From CAYZRY01 sp964630225 (GTDB lineage Bacteria; Bacillota_I; Bacilli_A; RF39; UBA660), in assembly GCA_964630225.1 (NCBI GenBank), contig CAZVUK010000012.1, positions 1-30,459 on the forward strand: 30,459 bases of DNA, given 5' to 3'. Made by a program: the position numbers and the translations under genes. Positions 1-8,059 of this stretch are shown here, in pieces. How positions within the stretch are numbered: position 1 is the first letter of the stretch; each line of letters begins with the position of its first letter. The notes under the pieces were generated by a model. The model did no database searches and was not told the DNA's origin. It saw only the letters and a program-made list of their open reading frames with translations.

Positions 1-2
1 CC

Positions 3-155
3 ATTGGTGCTTGGTATATAGAGTTAGAGCGAGATAAAAAGATGAAGCTTGTAAGGACGTTAGAAACAAGAGTTCCAATGTATAGACAAGAACCGGTTGA
101 TAACTATCAAAAAGTTAAAGCTTTAAAAATAGGGGGTAAAAATGGAAAAAGATAA
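3..155 (+). CDS. C-terminal end of an unknown gene (truncated by window start)
   Basis: An open frame enters from the left edge and runs about 50 codons to a TAA at 153-155. It overlaps the start of the next gene by 14 bases, the kind of overlap seen between translationally coupled genes elsewhere in this window. The visible residues begin IGAWYIELERDKKMKL and end in a Lys/Gly/Arg-rich tail. No domain can be recognised from this fragment. The next gene has no visible promoter and its Shine-Dalgarno site lies inside this frame, which supports this being real coding sequence and co-transcribed. The function is unknown. Confidence 0.55.
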   Translation: MGAWYIELERDKKMKLVRTLETRVPMYRQEPVDNYQKVKALKIGGKNGKR

Positions 156-1167
156 TTCATATTCAACAGGAATGAAATACAAAGAAATAAATGCATATAC
201 TAAATATTTAGCTAGTGGGGTTACCTTAAGTGAAGCTTGTGAACATTACGACATGAGTCCAAATGAAATAAGAGCAATCATTCATTATCTAAATATGAAA
301 AATAAGAATTTTGAATTTTCAGAACGTGAGGACGGCGAAGTAGAAATTATTCGAAGGGGCTCAGTAAGAAGGCAAAATGATGGACAAAATTTAAAACCGC
401 CACGTAGTCAATGTGAAAAGGTTAGTGCCTGTTTTATTTCCGATACTCATTTAGGTAGTTCTAAAGACAGATTAGATCTTTTAGAAGATATTTATGATTT
501 GTGCGTTGAAAAGGGTATTACAACCGTTTATCACGCCGGAGATCTAACAGATGGTAACTACATCAACAAAAGACCAAATCATGTCTATGAGTCTGAATTT
601 GTAGGCTTTGACGAACAGTTTGACTATGTTGTCGATAACTATCCATATCGTGAAGGTATTACGACAAAAGTTATAAGTGGAAACCATGACAATACGCATT
701 TTATTAATGCCGGAGCCGATATCGTTAGACATGTTTGTCTAAATAGGCCTGACATGGAATATTTAGGACAAGATCAAAGATATATAAACCTTGGTTCTAA
801 GGGCAACTTACTTATCAAACTTCACCATCCTGGTGGAGGATCGGCAAAGGGTAAAACCTATAAGATGCAAGAGTCAATTAATGCCCTTGAGTCGGGGGTT
901 AAGCCACAAGCCCTCTTCAGAGGACATTATCACAAAATAGCAGGTCTAACTTGGCGTAATGTTCATGCATTTGATCTAGGATGTGTTACTGATGATTCTG
1001 CCTTTATGGAACGAGGAGATCTTCTAAATCAAATGGGAGCACTCTTTGTCGACTTCTACATAAATAAAAAAGGAGACATCGAATATCTAACAACAGAGAA
1101 TGTATACTTCACATCGAGCGATAAAGATATTTACTCTAATCACAAAGTAAAAAGCAAAAAGAGATAA
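142..1167 (+). CDS. Calcineurin-like metallophosphoesterase with N-terminal helix-turn-helix-like region
   Basis: The 341-residue protein carries the ordered metal-binding motifs of the calcineurin-like phosphoesterase fold: DTH (D101, H103), GDLTDG (D134), GNHD (N181, H182), LHHPGG (H228/H229) and GHYH (H262, H264). These normally bind a two-metal centre that hydrolyses phosphomonoesters or diesters, but the substrate cannot be read from the sequence. Residues about 18-51 look like a small helix-turn-helix (VTLSEACEHYDMSPNEIRAI), which suggests nucleic-acid binding; that is inference. There is no signal peptide or membrane helix, so it should be cytosolic. The AGGGGGT Shine-Dalgarno at 131-137 lies inside the end of the preceding frame, and a terminator overlaps the stop codon. 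Confidence 0.85.
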   Translation: MEKDNSYSTGMKYKEINAYTKYLASGVTLSEACEHYDMSPNEIRAIIHYLNMKNKNFEFSEREDGEVEIIRRGSVRRQNDGQNLKPPRSQCEKVSACFISDTHLGSSKDRLDLLEDIYDLCVEKGITTVYHAGDLTDGNYINKRPNHVYESEFVGFDEQFDYVVDNYPYREGITTKVISGNHDNTHFINAGADIVRHVCLNRPDMEYLGQDQRYINLGSKGNLLIKLHHPGGGSAKGKTYKMQESINALESGVKPQALFRGHYHKIAGLTWRNVHAFDLGCVTDDSAFMERGDLLNQMGALFVDFYINKKGDIEYLTTENVYFTSSDKDIYSNHKVKSKKR

Positions 1168-1188
1168 AAACTTTATCTCTTTTTATTT
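1156..1188 (+). terminator. Rho-independent terminator after the metallophosphoesterase
   Basis: A perfect 13-bp stem pairs AAAAAGAGATAAA (1156-1168) with TTTATCTCTTTTT (1172-1184) around a 3-base loop. The stem overlaps the TAA stop, and its right arm ends in the U-run. It is A/U-rich but long, and it closes the first transcription unit. Confidence 0.8.
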
Positions 1189-1213
1189 ACAAGTATTATT
1201 TCTATGCTAACAT
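1186..1213 (+). promoter_or_regulatory. Probable promoter of the zinc-ribbon membrane protein gene
   Basis: TTTACA (1186-1191), a 16-base spacer and TAACAT (1208-1213) preceded by TG at 1205-1206 form an extended -10 promoter. It sits directly after a terminator and about 55 bases before the next start codon. A short dyad, AGATT-aaca-AATCT (1221-1234), follows in the leader. Confidence 0.5.
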
Positions 1214-1267
1214 ATATATTAGATTAACAAATCTATCCAAGTTAGAAAAAAGAAGGAGCAAGCCATA

Positions 1268-1558
1268 ATGAATAATAATCAAGTTACACAAACTAATGCA
1301 CCAAAACTAATATGTCCCAATTGTCAAAGTCATAATATTAATTTTCAATTATTAAACCAAAGTTATTTGGTAAACAAAAGACATGGATGTCTATGGTGGT
1401 TACTTATAGGCTGGTGGTGGATCTTCGTTAAATGGTTGATTTTTACAATCCCCGCTCTCTTAGTTGCCATATTTTTTGGTAAAAGAAAAAAGATTGTTAA
1501 TAAAGTTTATAAAGTAGCAGTTTGTCAAAATTGCGGAAACAGTTGGAAAATGCCATAA
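1268..1558 (+). CDS. Small zinc-ribbon membrane protein
   Basis: The 96-residue protein has two CxxC knuckles, CPNC (16-19) and CQNC (86-89), bracketing a very hydrophobic Trp-rich segment (about 41-69). This looks like a zinc ribbon split by a membrane hairpin or helix. If the knuckles join to form one ribbon, both ends must lie on the same face of the membrane, which would favour a hairpin of two short helices. A basic stretch KRKK follows at 72-75. A GAAGGAGC Shine-Dalgarno lies 10 bases upstream and the gene has its own promoter. No enzyme motif is present. The function is unknown; a membrane-tethered zinc-ribbon adaptor is a guess. Confidence 0.75.
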   Translation: MNNNQVTQTNAPKLICPNCQSHNINFQLLNQSYLVNKRHGCLWWLLIGWWWIFVKWLIFTIPALLVAIFFGKRKKIVNKVYKVAVCQNCGNSWKMP

Positions 1559-1585
1559 AAATTACCTGGCATTAAACTACTTTAA

Positions 1586-1614
1586 TTGACTATCCTTTTT
1601 TATCGTGTTAAGAT
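1586..1614 (+). promoter_or_regulatory. Strong promoter of the PIG-L-like/membrane protein pair
   Basis: TTGACT (1586-1591), a 17-base spacer and TAAGAT (1609-1614) with TG at 1606-1607 closely match a vegetative sigma-70/sigma-A promoter. The TTG that could be read as an early start codon for the next gene is the -35 box itself, so translation must begin further in, at 1631. Confidence 0.75.
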
Positions 1615-1630
1615 TTTGATAGGTGATAAT

Positions 1631-2317
1631 ATGTCTAAAAAAGAAATAATTAAATATCTTTTACTACTTGTTTTTGTCTTTGCAGCTTCATACTATATTT
1701 ACTCTCTTCCTTATGAAAGGGAATCTAAAAAGGGTATATCAGTAGATAAATATGCTGATACGGAAGCACTGCTTGTCGTTGCTCACTATGAAGATGCTGT
1801 GATATACGCTAGCACTATCCTTCATGACAAGGATGTTTTAGTTGTGTGTTTAAGCTGTGGTAATGATGAAGTTAAAGATAATGATTTAAAAAAGATTCTA
1901 GAATATACTGGTGATCAATATCTGTTTTTAGCTTTTGAAGAATACAAAAAAGAAGTTTTAGATGACTGGATTTCTTCATACGATAAGATGGAGTTTGAAG
2001 TAGATAAGATTCTTCGACTAAGACACTGGCAAGAAGTTTATACGCATCATCCAATGGGTGAGAATGATATCCAACATAAAATAACGAGCCGAATCGTGAC
2101 GAAAAATGCGATTAAAGAACGAATGTCTAAAAACTTAAATTATTTTGAGACCGACAACATGAAGCTGATTGAATATGATCCTCAAAGCCCTTGGATAGTA
2201 TATAAAATGAGTTTAATAGATATCTATACTAATCGAGAAGCGATTATGATGAAACTTCAAGATATTGGTGAATATTTCATTACTTATGAAAGTTATATAA
2301 ATAATGAAAAAGTATAA
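1631..2317 (+). CDS. Membrane-anchored divergent PIG-L/LmbE-like deacetylase
   Basis: Translation from ATG 1631 gives 228 residues; AGGTGAT lies just upstream and a promoter occupies 1586-1614. A single N-terminal membrane helix (about 7-24) is followed by an extracytoplasmic domain. LLVVAHYEDAV (48-58) aligns with the AHPDDE motif of PIG-L/LmbE de-N-acetylases, and THHPMGENDIQH (138-149) aligns with their distal HxxH region. By this alignment the presumed zinc ligands H52, D55 and H149 are kept, while the catalytic Asp is Glu (E54) and the motif Pro is Tyr. The family removes N-acetyl groups from sugars. An active enzyme, a changed specificity or a binding role are all possible. It overlaps the next gene by 14 bases. 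Confidence 0.65.
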   Translation: MSKKEIIKYLLLLVFVFAASYYIYSLPYERESKKGISVDKYADTEALLVVAHYEDAVIYASTILHDKDVLVVCLSCGNDEVKDNDLKKILEYTGDQYLFLAFEEYKKEVLDDWISSYDKMEFEVDKILRLRHWQEVYTHHPMGENDIQHKITSRIVTKNAIKERMSKNLNYFETDNMKLIEYDPQSPWIVYKMSLIDIYTNREAIMMKLQDIGEYFITYESYINNEKV

Positions 2318-3389
2318 AATAGCCATAATTGGACTTGTTATTCTAGCACTTTTTTATGCTATATACTTTATAAATATGGATTATTATTCAATCCTCTTAG
2401 AAGGCTTTAGCCCAAGTGCTTACAAGACGACAAGTTCATTTTTATTTACTAATATGGGATTATACAATCCTTTACTGTTACCCGCGATAATCTTTAATAT
2501 AAATATGTTTAGATATACATATATTTTATCGTTTTTAATATTTATTTTAAGTTCTATATTTATGTATAGAAAAATTATTAGCAAAGAACAAGCTTTTAGC
2601 AAACAAATCGTCTTAATAGCCTTTACTCTTTTATCTACGTCTTTTATATATAGAACGTATGGTCTTTTACTTATGCCCTTTATTATTCTATCTTTTTATT
2701 ATTTGAAAGATTTAACATACAAGAAAAAACTTTTGCCTCTTTCTCTTAGTTTAACAGCTCTTTTTCTAAGTAACTGGGTCATCGGTATAATTACTTTTCT
2801 TGTTTTAATCCTCGTTCAAATTTACTATATTGAAGATGATTTTAACTATGGACTAAAAGATCTAATTAGACTATTTGCAACGTTTTTAATTGCACTTGGT
2901 GCATCATCTTTAATAGTGTTTCCAAGTATGGCCGAAGGAGCATTACTTCCTGAAATTACTATGCCGTTATCATATGCTGTTTTTCTTATTCAAGTACTTA
3001 TCGCCGTTAAAAACATCAAGACTAAACAAAGGTTATTGAGTACTATTCTTGGGCTAGTTTATGCTATCCTTTTACTTAATATGGGCGGAGCGATGCTTTT
3101 TTCTATCATTCCATATGTCTTTATTATCTTTAGAGACTTTCTTAAAGATTATGACTTAGATCTAAGTGAATTAGCCATCTTTATCCTTCTGTTTTTGCTT
3201 GTCTTTGGTCTATCATTTGAAAAAGAAATTTTGTATCCGCTTGCTAATATCAACTACAAAGCCGAATCAATTGGTCAAAACAAAATATTCATTAATGCTA
3301 AATCGAGTAGTTTTTTATCACTTACTCTTATTTGGATAATAGCTTTTATCGAGCTAAATACTATAAAAAGATTTAAGGTGAATAAATAG
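2304..3389 (+). CDS. Polytopic membrane protein of unknown function
   Basis: The 361-residue protein is almost entirely hydrophobic, with about nine to eleven likely membrane helices (for example 5-23, 72-87, 101-116, 120-134, 143-171, 187-208, 219-235, 244-277, 288-304 and 335-350). The loops between them are short and Lys/Arg-rich, and the C-terminus is basic. The first extracytoplasmic loop (about 24-58) contains many aromatic and Ser/Thr residues. The start lies inside the upstream PIG-L-like gene, so the two are translationally coupled and probably act together at the membrane, perhaps on a glycan or lipid-linked sugar. That role is inferred only from the partner. No family motif was recognised. 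Confidence 0.7.
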   Translation: MKKYKIAIIGLVILALFYAIYFINMDYYSILLEGFSPSAYKTTSSFLFTNMGLYNPLLLPAIIFNINMFRYTYILSFLIFILSSIFMYRKIISKEQAFSKQIVLIAFTLLSTSFIYRTYGLLLMPFIILSFYYLKDLTYKKKLLPLSLSLTALFLSNWVIGIITFLVLILVQIYYIEDDFNYGLKDLIRLFATFLIALGASSLIVFPSMAEGALLPEITMPLSYAVFLIQVLIAVKNIKTKQRLLSTILGLVYAILLLNMGGAMLFSIIPYVFIIFRDFLKDYDLDLSELAIFILLFLLVFGLSFEKEILYPLANINYKAESIGQNKIFINAKSSSFLSLTLIWIIAFIELNTIKRFKVNK

Positions 3390-3406
3390 TTAAAACATGC
3401 TATACT
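3378..3406 (+). promoter_or_regulatory. Probable promoter of the small gene at 3429
   Basis: An extended -10, TGC-TATACT (3398-3406), lies 17 bases after a weak -35-like GTGAAT (3378-3383) that spans the end of the upstream gene. The implied transcript would begin about 15 bases before the start codon. Confidence 0.5.
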
Positions 3407-3428
3407 TTAATAGAATAGGAAGATGACT

Positions 3429-3662
3429 ATGAATAAAGAGATAGGTAGAATAATCAATCTTTACGGTAAGAAATATATGATTGTTAGTAAGCTGTCATAC
3501 GAAAAAGATGACTACCTATATTTGATGAGCCTAGATAAACCGGTTGAGACAGTAATAGCTAAAAGCCTTAAACTGAGAACTAATGTTATCGAGTTATCGG
3601 TGATAAATGATAAAAACATGAGAAAAGAACTTTACGAAAAGTTTTTAAACTCACTTAATTGA
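3429..3662 (+). CDS. Small conserved-looking protein of unknown function (77 residues)
   Basis: The protein begins MNKEIGRIINLYGKKYMIV. The ATG at 3429 is preferred over the ATG at 3423 because the AGGAAG Shine-Dalgarno (3417-3422) would abut the earlier one. Residues 1-55 look like a run of short beta strands with charged turns (KKYMIVSKLS, YLYLMSLDKP, ETVIAKSLKL), suggesting a small beta-barrel. A helix (about 60-77) ends the protein. It has no signal peptide or metal-binding motif. A promoter precedes it and a terminator overlaps its stop, so it seems to be a single-gene unit. I do not recognise the family. Confidence 0.7.
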   Translation: MNKEIGRIINLYGKKYMIVSKLSYEKDDYLYLMSLDKPVETVIAKSLKLRTNVIELSVINDKNMRKELYEKFLNSLN

Positions 3663-3690
3663 TATGTAAAGTACATATCTTTTTTTTTTA
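3661..3690 (+). terminator. Rho-independent terminator after the small gene
   Basis: An 8-bp stem pairs GATATGTA (3661-3668) with TACATATC (3672-3679) around a 3-base loop, followed by about ten T. It begins within the stop codon of the 77-residue gene and separates it from the rlmN operon. Confidence 0.85.
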
Positions 3691-3695
3691 CTCCG

Positions 3696-3704
3696 TGCTA
3701 TAAT
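3696..3704 (+). promoter_or_regulatory. Extended -10 promoter of the rlmN operon
   Basis: TGC-TATAAT is a perfect extended -10 element 18 bases upstream of the rlmN ATG. The preceding terminator leaves no recognisable -35. The leader would be only about ten bases, with AGGTGG (3711-3716) as the ribosome binding site. Confidence 0.7.
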
Positions 3705-3721
3705 TTTTATAGGTGGTATAT

Positions 3722-4744
3722 ATGAAAAACATCTATGGAATGAGCCTTTTGGACTTGGAGAATTACTTTTTATCATTAGGTGAAAAAAAGTTTAAGGCAA
3801 GTCAAGTATACGACTGGCTCTATGTAAAGAAAACAAATAGTTTTACAGATATGAGTAATATTAAAAAAGATCTTATTTTGTTAATGGAAAAAGATTTATA
3901 TATAAAGCTTCCTGAACTTATTAGCGAAGAGCATGGTAAAGATGTCAGCAAGTTTCTTTTTCGTTTGGAAGATGGGCTTTCTATCGAAGCGGTTTTAATG
4001 TATCACGACTATGGGAATAGTCTTTGTGTCTCTAGCCAGGTGGGCTGTAATATGGGCTGCAGTTTTTGTGAGAGCGGCAGATTAAAAAAACAGCGTGACT
4101 TAAGCGCCGCAGAAATGCTAGGGCAGGTACTGCTTGCTGAAAATCTTGCTGGAAAAAGAATTAGTCATGTTGTCGTCATGGGAATAGGAGAACCTTTCGA
4201 TAATTATGATAACTTGATTAAGTTTATCGAAATCATTAATCATGATAAGGGCTTAGCGATAGGAAGTAGGCACATTACAGTGTCAACTTGTGGCATAGTT
4301 CCGAGAATCTATGATTTTGCTAATCTTCCGTACCAGGTTAATCTTGCGATTAGTCTTCATGCCCCAAATGATAAATTAAGACAAGAGTTGATGCCGATAG
4401 CCAAAGCTTATCCCTTAAAAGAACTGCTGAAAGCTTTGAGAGCTTATATAGCTAAGACCAATCGTCGTCTTACTTTTGAATACATCTGTATCGATGGTGT
4501 AAACGATAGGCCAGAGCACGCTTTAGAGCTTGCTAAACTCTTGAGAGGTCTTAATGCTTATGTAAATTTAATACCCTATAATGAAACTAGTCACTTTGCT
4601 TATAAACGAAGTAAAAAAGAAAATATTATGCTCTTTTATGATATAATGAAAAAAGAAAAGATGACCGTGACAATCCGCCGCGAATTTGGCTCTAGCATCA
4701 GTGCTGCCTGTGGCCAGCTTCGAAGCAAGAAGGAGGAACTATGA
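3722..4744 (+). CDS. rlmN: Dual-specificity 23S rRNA/tRNA adenine-C2 methyltransferase RlmN
   Basis: A radical-SAM enzyme that methylates C2 of A2503 in 23S rRNA and A37 in some tRNAs. Numbered from ATG 3722 (340 residues, near the family norm), the 4Fe-4S motif CNMGCSFC gives C109, C113 and C116. MGIGEPF is the SAM-binding GGEP-type loop. The C-terminal SISAACGQL carries the conserved methyl-carrier cysteine, C330. An N-terminal helical domain (about 1-85) matches the RNA-binding part of RlmN. A GTG at 3713 is open but falls inside the Shine-Dalgarno, so ATG 3722 is used. The stop overlaps the next start (ATGA), and AGGAGG for that gene lies within the rlmN end. Confidence 0.95.
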   Translation: MKNIYGMSLLDLENYFLSLGEKKFKASQVYDWLYVKKTNSFTDMSNIKKDLILLMEKDLYIKLPELISEEHGKDVSKFLFRLEDGLSIEAVLMYHDYGNSLCVSSQVGCNMGCSFCESGRLKKQRDLSAAEMLGQVLLAENLAGKRISHVVVMGIGEPFDNYDNLIKFIEIINHDKGLAIGSRHITVSTCGIVPRIYDFANLPYQVNLAISLHAPNDKLRQELMPIAKAYPLKELLKALRAYIAKTNRRLTFEYICIDGVNDRPEHALELAKLLRGLNAYVNLIPYNETSHFAYKRSKKENIMLFYDIMKKEKMTVTIRREFGSSISAACGQLRSKKEEL

Positions 4745-5487
4745 AGTCATATTATTTGACCGATACAGGGAAAATTAGAAGTCACAATGAAGATAGTGTA
4801 ATAATAGTAAAAAATGCGAGTAATGAATATTTAATGGCAGTAGCCGACGGTATGGGTGGTCATTCAGCTGGTGAAATAGCCTCGTCGATTGCCATCGAAG
4901 ATTTGAGTAAACGTTTTCAAAATGAGTTTGATAAGTTTGAAAAGGTTGATGCAGTCAACTGGTTAAGGAAAGTAGTAGTTGATATCAACGAGCAAATCTT
5001 TGAACACGTTGAAGCTCATCCTGATAGTAAAGGTATGGGAACAACCCTAGTTGTGGCCCTAATCACCGAAGATTACATTCTTTTTGGTAACGTCGGTGAT
5101 TCATCAGGCTTTGCTATGAAAGAGCGAAAACTTCATAAAGTAACATATGATCATACACTTGTAAATCTCTTGCTTAAAGCTGGAGAACTTACTAAAGAAG
5201 AGGCTAAGGGACATCCTAAAAAGAATGTCTTAATGAAAGCTTTAGGAGCTAATAATCCTATCGATATAGACATCTTTGATTGTGATCTAGATGTCGATGC
5301 TATTCTACTTTGTAGTGATGGACTTACCAATATGCTCGATCCACTTCAGATCGAAAGAGTTCTAAATGGTGAAGAAGATATCGAAGATAAAGTTATTAGA
5401 CTTATTAGAAAGAGTAACAATCGCGGAGGAAGCGATAATATCTCGATAGCTTATTTAGAATTGGATAATAAAAAGGGTGAAAAATGA
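4741..5487 (+). CDS. prpC: PP2C-family Ser/Thr protein phosphatase (PrpC/Stp)
   Basis: This enzyme removes phosphate from Ser/Thr of proteins phosphorylated by the kinase encoded next. The 248 residues contain the PP2C metal-binding motifs: NED (D18), ADGMGGHSAGE (D36, G37), GMGTTL (98-103), VGDS (D120), CSDGLTNML (D193) and GGSDNIS (D232). The usual GDSR sequence reads GDSSGF here; the Arg is lost. There is no membrane segment, so it is cytosolic. It overlaps rlmN and the kinase gene by four bases each, which couples phosphatase and kinase production. The strong AGGAGG site suggests good translation. The gene order matches the conserved Bacillus prpC-prkC-cpgA-rpe cluster. Confidence 0.95.
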   Translation: MKSYYLTDTGKIRSHNEDSVIIVKNASNEYLMAVADGMGGHSAGEIASSIAIEDLSKRFQNEFDKFEKVDAVNWLRKVVVDINEQIFEHVEAHPDSKGMGTTLVVALITEDYILFGNVGDSSGFAMKERKLHKVTYDHTLVNLLLKAGELTKEEAKGHPKKNVLMKALGANNPIDIDIFDCDLDVDAILLCSDGLTNMLDPLQIERVLNGEEDIEDKVIRLIRKSNNRGGSDNISIAYLELDNKKGEK

Positions 5488-7208
5488 TAACTAAGGGTCA
5501 AAAAATCAATGAACGTTACCAGATAATTAAAAGTATTGGTGAAGGTGGAATGGCTAATGTCTACCTAGCTCAAGATGTTATATTAGATCGTCGTGTGGCA
5601 ATTAAAGTACTGCGTGGTGATTTAGCTAACGATGAAAAGTTTATTCGTCGTTTTAATCGTGAAGCAGTTTCGGCTTCACAACTCGCTCATCCTAATATCG
5701 TTGAAATATATGATGTCGGTGAAGATGAAAATACCCACTATATCGTAATGGAATATATCGAAGGTAAAACACTTAAACAACTGCTTAAAAAGAGGGGTCA
5801 TTTAACGGTTGGTGAAGCGGTTGATATTATGAGTCAGTTAGCCGATGGAGTAGCGGTAGCTCATCGTAGCTATATAATTCACAGGGATTTAAAACCTCAA
5901 AATATAATGATACAAGAAGATGGCCAAATTAAAATTACCGACTTTGGTATAGCGATGGCAATGAATTCATCGCAGCTTACACAAACTAACTCAGTGATGG
6001 GGTCGGTTCATTACCTCCCACCAGAACAAGCAAGTGGTAAGACCGCAACTATTAAATGTGACATCTATTCGATGGGAATTCTTTTTTACGAACTATTAAC
6101 GGGTATTTTACCGTTTAAAGGAGAAAATGCCGTCGAAATAGCTCTTAAACACATGAAAGATCCACTTCCTAATGTGCGCAGACAAAACAGTTCTGTGCCG
6201 CAAAGTGTCGAAAACATTATTTTGAAGTGTTCAGCTAAAAACCCCAAGAATAGATACAGCGATATTAAGGAGCTACAAAAAGATTTAGAAATAGCTCTTG
6301 ATGAGGATGCTAAAAATCAAGCTAAACATGTCTATAAATATCCAGAACATGATTTCGATGATGTTAAAACAGCAATACCTACTATTAACAAAAAGAAAAA
6401 GGAAACAGCTAAAGATGAAAATGTCGCAAAGGAACTTAAAAACCCCAAGAAAAATAAAAATACGTGGTTAATAGTTAGTCTAAGTGCTGTCTTTATCCTT
6501 TTGCTTGTCGCTTTAATGGTGATATTTATTCCACCTATTTTAGAAAAGAATAAAGAAATTGTTATTCCTGATGTTTCAGGCATGTCGGTCGATGAAGCAA
6601 GAGCGGTACTAACAAATGCTGGTCTTGTAGTAGCTGATGAGACATCGAAGATGGTCTCTAGTCAGTACGATGCTGGAGAGGTTATTAAAACAGATCCAAT
6701 TGCCGAACGTAAAATAAAAAAAGGGCGCGAAGTTACGATATGGGAATCACTTGGCGAAGAAACTTATACACTTGAGGACTTTGTCGGAACAAACTATATC
6801 GAAGTTAAAACAAAATTAGAAAGTGTTCACGGTATGAAAGTCGAACTGATAAAGAAAACAGTTGATAATTACACTGATGCACAAGGAATCCTCGAGCAAA
6901 AACCCGAGGCAGGAACAACACTTAAAAAAGGAGACATCATTACCTTATACATTCCAGATGTTTATGAAAAGTATCCAGATTTTGTCAAAGATAAATGGAC
7001 GGTAGCTGAAGTTGAAAACTTCTGCAAGCTTCAAGGACTTAGACTTACAATTGATCCTAGTGAAACAAATAATTATCCAGATGGTTCGATCATTATGCAA
7101 TCACGTAAAGCTGGAACGGTAATCGAAAGAAATACAACCTTGACAATCACGATTGCTAAAAACACAAGTAATAGTGAAGATAATCCAGGAGAACCAGTTA
7201 ATCCATAG
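5484..7208 (+). CDS. prkC: PASTA-domain Ser/Thr protein kinase (PrkC/Stk1/PknB type)
   Basis: A membrane receptor kinase that senses muropeptides or lipid II and phosphorylates wall, division and translation proteins. Of 574 residues, about 10-270 are the kinase: glycine loop GEGGMANVYLA (19-29), K41, E60, HRDLKPQN (D135, N140), DFG (153-155) and LPPE (178-181). Activation-loop Thr/Ser residues lie at 166-170. A basic linker (about 300-326) precedes one membrane helix (328-350). Three extracellular PASTA-like repeats follow (about 357-421, 428-490 and 496-558), with IPDVSGMS starting the first. The third lacks the usual proline-rich opening. The tail is Ser/Asn/Pro-rich. The start overlaps prpC by four bases. 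Confidence 0.96.
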   Translation: MITKGQKINERYQIIKSIGEGGMANVYLAQDVILDRRVAIKVLRGDLANDEKFIRRFNREAVSASQLAHPNIVEIYDVGEDENTHYIVMEYIEGKTLKQLLKKRGHLTVGEAVDIMSQLADGVAVAHRSYIIHRDLKPQNIMIQEDGQIKITDFGIAMAMNSSQLTQTNSVMGSVHYLPPEQASGKTATIKCDIYSMGILFYELLTGILPFKGENAVEIALKHMKDPLPNVRRQNSSVPQSVENIILKCSAKNPKNRYSDIKELQKDLEIALDEDAKNQAKHVYKYPEHDFDDVKTAIPTINKKKKETAKDENVAKELKNPKKNKNTWLIVSLSAVFILLLVALMVIFIPPILEKNKEIVIPDVSGMSVDEARAVLTNAGLVVADETSKMVSSQYDAGEVIKTDPIAERKIKKGREVTIWESLGEETYTLEDFVGTNYIEVKTKLESVHGMKVELIKKTVDNYTDAQGILEQKPEAGTTLKKGDIITLYIPDVYEKYPDFVKDKWTVAEVENFCKLQGLRLTIDPSETNNYPDGSIIMQSRKAGTVIERNTTLTITIAKNTSNSEDNPGEPVNP

Positions 7209-7219
7209 AAAGGTACTAA

Positions 7220-8059
7220 TTGAAAACAAGAGGACAAATAGTAAAAATTATTAGTAATGCTTATACAGTAGCAAGTGGGGGCGAAGAATTTATCTGTCAT
7301 ATGAGAGGTAAATTTCGCAATTTAAAAGTGACTCCAGTTGTCGGAGATTATGTGTTAATCGATACAGAAAAGAAAACCGTCGAAGAGATACTAGAGAGAA
7401 AAAACTTTCTAGAGCGTCCCTTTGTCGCTAATATCGATCAAGCTATTATTGTAAGTAGTGTAAGAGAGCCTGACTTGTCGTTAAATCTTATCGATAAATT
7501 AATAGTAATTATGGAAATTAATAAAATTAAACCTATTATTTGTCTAACTAAATTAGATCTTTTAACAAATGATGAGCGAAAACAAATTACTCATCTTTTC
7601 ACTTATTATGAAGCTTTAGGATATAAAGTAGTAGCTAACGATAATGAAAAAGAAATTATAAAACTTTTTAAAAATAAGACAAGTGTTTTAACGGGACAAA
7701 CGGGAGCAGGCAAATCAAGTTTACTAAACAGATTAGATTCTACGTTACTTCTTAAAACAGGAGAGATTTCAAAAGCCTTGGGTAGAGGGAAACATACGAC
7801 TAGACATGTCGAACTGTTAAGTCTTTTTGAAGGAAAAGTTTTAGATACTCCAGGTTTTTCTAATTTGGACTTTTCTAAATATACAAAGGAAGATATTAGA
7901 GCTTCATTTATCGAGTTTGATAGATATAACTGTAAATATAGAGGCTGTATGCATATTAAAGAAGATGATTGTGCCGTTAAAGAAGCAGTCCAAGATAATG
8001 CAATATTATTAAGTAGATATGAAAATTATGAAAAAATACTCAGCGAGGTGAAAAAATGA
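7220..8059 (+). CDS. rsgA: Small ribosomal subunit biogenesis GTPase RsgA (CpgA/YjeQ)
   Basis: A circularly permuted GTPase that checks late 30S subunit maturation. The 279 residues show an N-terminal OB fold (about 1-65), then G4 LTKLD (109-113), the P-loop GQTGAGKSSLLN (159-170), the G2 region GRGKHTTRH (188-196) and G3 DTPG (209-212). A C-terminal zinc site follows (C238, C243, H245, C251). G4 before G1 is the hallmark of the permutation. Translation starts at TTG: GAAAGG (7208-7213) is correctly spaced and no ATG lies nearby. In Firmicutes this protein is linked to PrkC signalling, which fits the position. The stop overlaps rpe (ATGA). Confidence 0.95.
   Translation: MKTRGQIVKIISNAYTVASGGEEFICHMRGKFRNLKVTPVVGDYVLIDTEKKTVEEILERKNFLERPFVANIDQAIIVSSVREPDLSLNLIDKLIVIMEINKIKPIICLTKLDLLTNDERKQITHLFTYYEALGYKVVANDNEKEIIKLFKNKTSVLTGQTGAGKSSLLNRLDSTLLLKTGEISKALGRGKHTTRHVELLSLFEGKVLDTPGFSNLDFSKYTKEDIRASFIEFDRYNCKYRGCMHIKEDDCAVKEAVQDNAILLSRYENYEKILSEVKK

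Noticed and set aside
1549..1573. AATGCCA/TGGCATT hairpin at the end of the zinc-ribbon membrane gene
   Set aside because: The loop is 11 bases and no T-run follows directly, so it is not a convincing terminator; it may be chance.
1586..1630. Extended start (TTG 1586) for the PIG-L-like protein
   Set aside because: The TTG is part of a TTGACT-N17-TAAGAT promoter, and AGGTGAT directs translation to ATG 1631.
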